A DNA stretch of 64,000 bases from Natronocalculus amylovorans (GTDB taxonomy: Archaea > Halobacteriota > Halobacteria > Halobacteriales > Haloferacaceae), in assembly GCF_023638035.1 (NCBI RefSeq), contig NZ_JAKRVX010000002.1:434001-498000 (forward strand), read 5' to 3'. The notes beneath the pieces were generated by a model. It was not told the DNA's origin. It saw nothing but the letters and a program-made list of their open reading frames with translations, and did no database searches. Positions 62,486 through 64,000 of this stretch are shown here, piece after piece; position 1 is the stretch's first letter, and each line of letters begins with the position of its first letter. A program made the translations under genes and the position numbers.

Positions 62486-64000
62486 TTATTTTTCTTGTGC
62501 GTCGACGACGGCAACACCTGCAAGATTGACGATGTCTTTGACTTCGTCACCGCGCTGGAGGACGTGGACTGGTTTGTCCATCCCAACAAGCATTGGGCCG
62601 ATCGCTTCTGCGCCACCAAGCCGCTGCAGCAGTTTGTAGCCGATGTTACCAGCTTCGAGGTTCGGGAAGACCAACACGTTCGCGGGTTCATCTAGCGCTG
62701 AGAAGTCGTAGGTGCCAGTGAGGATCTCTTCAACGACAGCAGTGTCAGCCTGCATCTCACCATCGACTGGGAAGTCAACCGTTGGATCATCATGTAGCTT
62801 CGCAACGGCATCACGTGGCTTTGCGGTGCCCTCGTTCAGCACACTGCCGAAGTTGGAGTATGAAAGCATTGCCGCACGTGGCTCGACATTAAATCGACGT
62901 GCAAGGTCTGCAGTATGTTTCGTGATCTCTGCGAGCATCTCCGCATCTGGATCCTGGTTCACCGTCGCATCTGCACAGAAGATCACACGGTTGTTGATCG
63001 TAAGCATGTACACACCAGCCGCATAGTCGGCATCGTCTGCAGTTCCAATCACCTGTAGTGGTGGACGCAGTGCGGACGGGTAGTGGTGGGTCAATCCAGT
63101 GAGCATTGCATCTGCATCACCGACTTCAACCATTACACTGCCGAGATAGTTTGTGTCTCTGCGAACAAGCTCTGCGGCCTCGCTGTGGGTGATTCCTTTA
63201 CGTTTGCGGAGTTCATAGAGCCGATCAGCATACGGTTCAAGCGATCGCTCATCCGGATCGACAATCTCCGGAGTGAATGCAAGTCCAAGCGATTCTGCAG
63301 TGCGGTGAATCGCTGTCGAGTTTCCAAGCAGAATCGGCTCTGCAATTCCTTGTTCTTGGAGCTGGTATGCTGCTCGAATCATCTTCTCGTCGGTCCCTTC
63401 CGCAAGTGCAATCCGTTTTGGGTTGCTCTTTGCTTTGTTGAGGACGACACGCATCATCTCGCGTGATTTGCCAAGGCGTGCTTCGAGCTGTTCAGCGTAG
63501 ACGTTCGTATCAATATCTTTTCGGGCTACACCGCTTTCGACAGCGGCTTTCGCAACTGCAGGTGCAACAGTGAAAAGCACTCGTGGATCGAGCGGCTTTG
63601 GAATAACGTAGTCCGGGCCGTACTGCAGTGGTTGGTCACCGTACGCTTTGACAACTGCATCAGGCACATCTTGTCGTGCAAGCTCTGCAAGCGCCTCTGC
63701 GGCGGCACGTTTCATCTCCTCGTTAATGTCGCGTGCGCGAACATCGAGCGCCCCTCTGAAAATGAATGGGAACCCAAGTACGTTGTTGACCATGTTCGGG
63801 TAGTCCGATCGCCCGGTTGCCATAATCACATCATCATCGCGGGCGGATTTTGCGTCTTCGTAGGTGATTTCAGGATCCGGGTTTGCCATTGCGAAGATGA
63901 TCGGGTTATCATTCATCGATCGAACCATCTCTTGAGAGACGATCCCGCCGATCGACAGGCCGACAAAGACATCTGCACCATTCATCGCATCTGCAAGGTC
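62486..64000 (-). CDS. maeB: malic enzyme/phosphotransacetylase-like fusion (5' end beyond window)
   Basis: 505 codons on the reverse strand, open to the right edge; the true start lies outside. The first part is the C-terminal portion of an NADP-malic enzyme domain ([23 protein letters not shown]). After about residue 175 the phosphotransacetylase-like domain begins, with R-I-A-L-A-E-G and L-G-N-S/D segments and a final C-terminal V-F-P-N-L-E-A-G-N. In such MaeB enzymes the second domain is regulatory. It converts malate to pyruvate and CO2 and supplies NADPH. Confidence 0.95.
   Translation of the reverse strand, partial: DLADAMNGADVFVGLSIGGIVSQEMVRSMNDNPIIFAMANPDPEITYEDAKSARDDDVIMATGRSDYPNMVNNVLGFPFIFRGALDVRARDINEEMKRAAAEALAELARQDVPDAVVKAYGDQPLQYGPDYVIPKPLDPRVLFTVAPAVAKAAVESGVARKDIDTNVYAEQLEARLGKSREMMRVVLNKAKSNPKRIALAEGTDEKMIRAAYQLQEQGIAEPILLGNSTAIHRTAESLGLAFTPEIVDPDERSLEPYADRLYELRKRKGITHSEAAELVRRDTNYLGSVMVEVGDADAMLTGLTHHYPSALRPPLQVIGTADDADYAAGVYMLTINNRVIFCADATVNQDPDAEMLAEITKHTADLARRFNVEPRAAMLSYSNFGSVLNEGTAKPRDAVAKLHDDPTVDFPVDGEMQADTAVVEEILTGTYDFSALDEPANVLVFPNLEAGNIGYKLLQRLGGAEAIGPMLVGMDKPVHVLQRGDEVKDIVNLAGVAVVDAQEK

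Noticed and set aside
1-64000. CRISPR arrays or cas genes
   Set aside because: No series of regularly spaced direct repeats and no Cas-like protein; TnpB is transposon-derived.
1-64000. Assignment to Haloquadratum walsbyi
   Set aside because: Composition fits, but a sensory rhodopsin II/transducer operon is not what I know of that species; genus left open.

Overview
The window is chromosomal DNA of a halophilic archaeon (class Halobacteria). Supporting signs are very acidic, Asp/Glu-rich proteins, archaeal informational genes (DnaG-type primase, ribosomal protein S8e, NurA/HerA), a sensory rhodopsin II with its transducer, a Tat-type lipoprotein signal, an archaeal GTP cyclohydrolase (MptA), an elongator tRNA-Met with an intron, and many small proteins of haloarchaeal-only families. 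G+C looks close to one half by eye, low for the class, and the hexamer CGATCG is strikingly frequent. The composition recalls Haloquadratum, but a sensory rhodopsin II/transducer pair does not fit what I know of H. walsbyi, so I leave the genus open.

Layout. 1-3.4 kb: a YqcI/YcgG-like protein cut by the window edge, a DUF3311/sodium-solute symporter pair and a TIM-barrel sugar isomerase. 3.5-8.7 kb: DnaG, a DUF92 membrane protein and two convergent cis-prenyltransferase genes, one catalytic and one lacking the catalytic Asp but keeping the C-terminal RxG motif. 8.8-10 kb: a small conserved protein and two overlapping crcB genes behind what looks like a fluoride riboswitch. 10.1-14 kb: a Tat lipoprotein and the siroheme/heme operon ahbAB-sirC-hemA. 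14-19.1 kb: a receiver-PAS-GAF protein, a pterin dehydratase, an LWR-salt-like protein, a HAD phosphatase and the sopII-htrII operon. 19.2-27 kb: NIF3-like protein, S8e, small proteins, NurA, HerA and a broken IS1341-type TnpB fused to the end of herA. 27-34 kb: nitroreductase, KaiC-like ATPase, NAD kinase, a membrane protein and CarB. 34-43.8 kb: small haloarchaeal proteins, two flavoprotein oxidoreductases, a PAS histidine kinase, MptA and a TrmB regulator. 44-50 kb: a thioredoxin-like/DUF255 protein, FxsA, tRNA-Ile followed by three hairpins and a truncated HTH gene, an ADP-ribosylglycohydrolase, a histidine kinase and an epimerase. 50-64 kb: phosphoglycerate mutase, a VTT membrane protein, haloarchaeal proteins, intron-bearing tRNA-Met, two tandem histidine kinases, an aldo/keto reductase, an EamA exporter and the malic enzyme/phosphotransacetylase-like gene cut by the right edge.

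Working together. The clearest functional groups are the lipid-carrier group (DUF92 plus two cis-prenyltransferase subunits, probably for the dolichol-type glycan carrier), the fluoride defence unit (riboswitch plus two Fluc subunits), the tetrapyrrole operon feeding both siroheme and heme, the light-sensing receptor pair, and the DNA end-processing pair NurA/HerA. Four histidine kinases and one receiver-sensor protein make the window rich in signalling. Mobile DNA is limited to the TnpB relic and possibly a fragment beside tRNA-Ile. No CRISPR array, rRNA or complete insertion sequence was seen.
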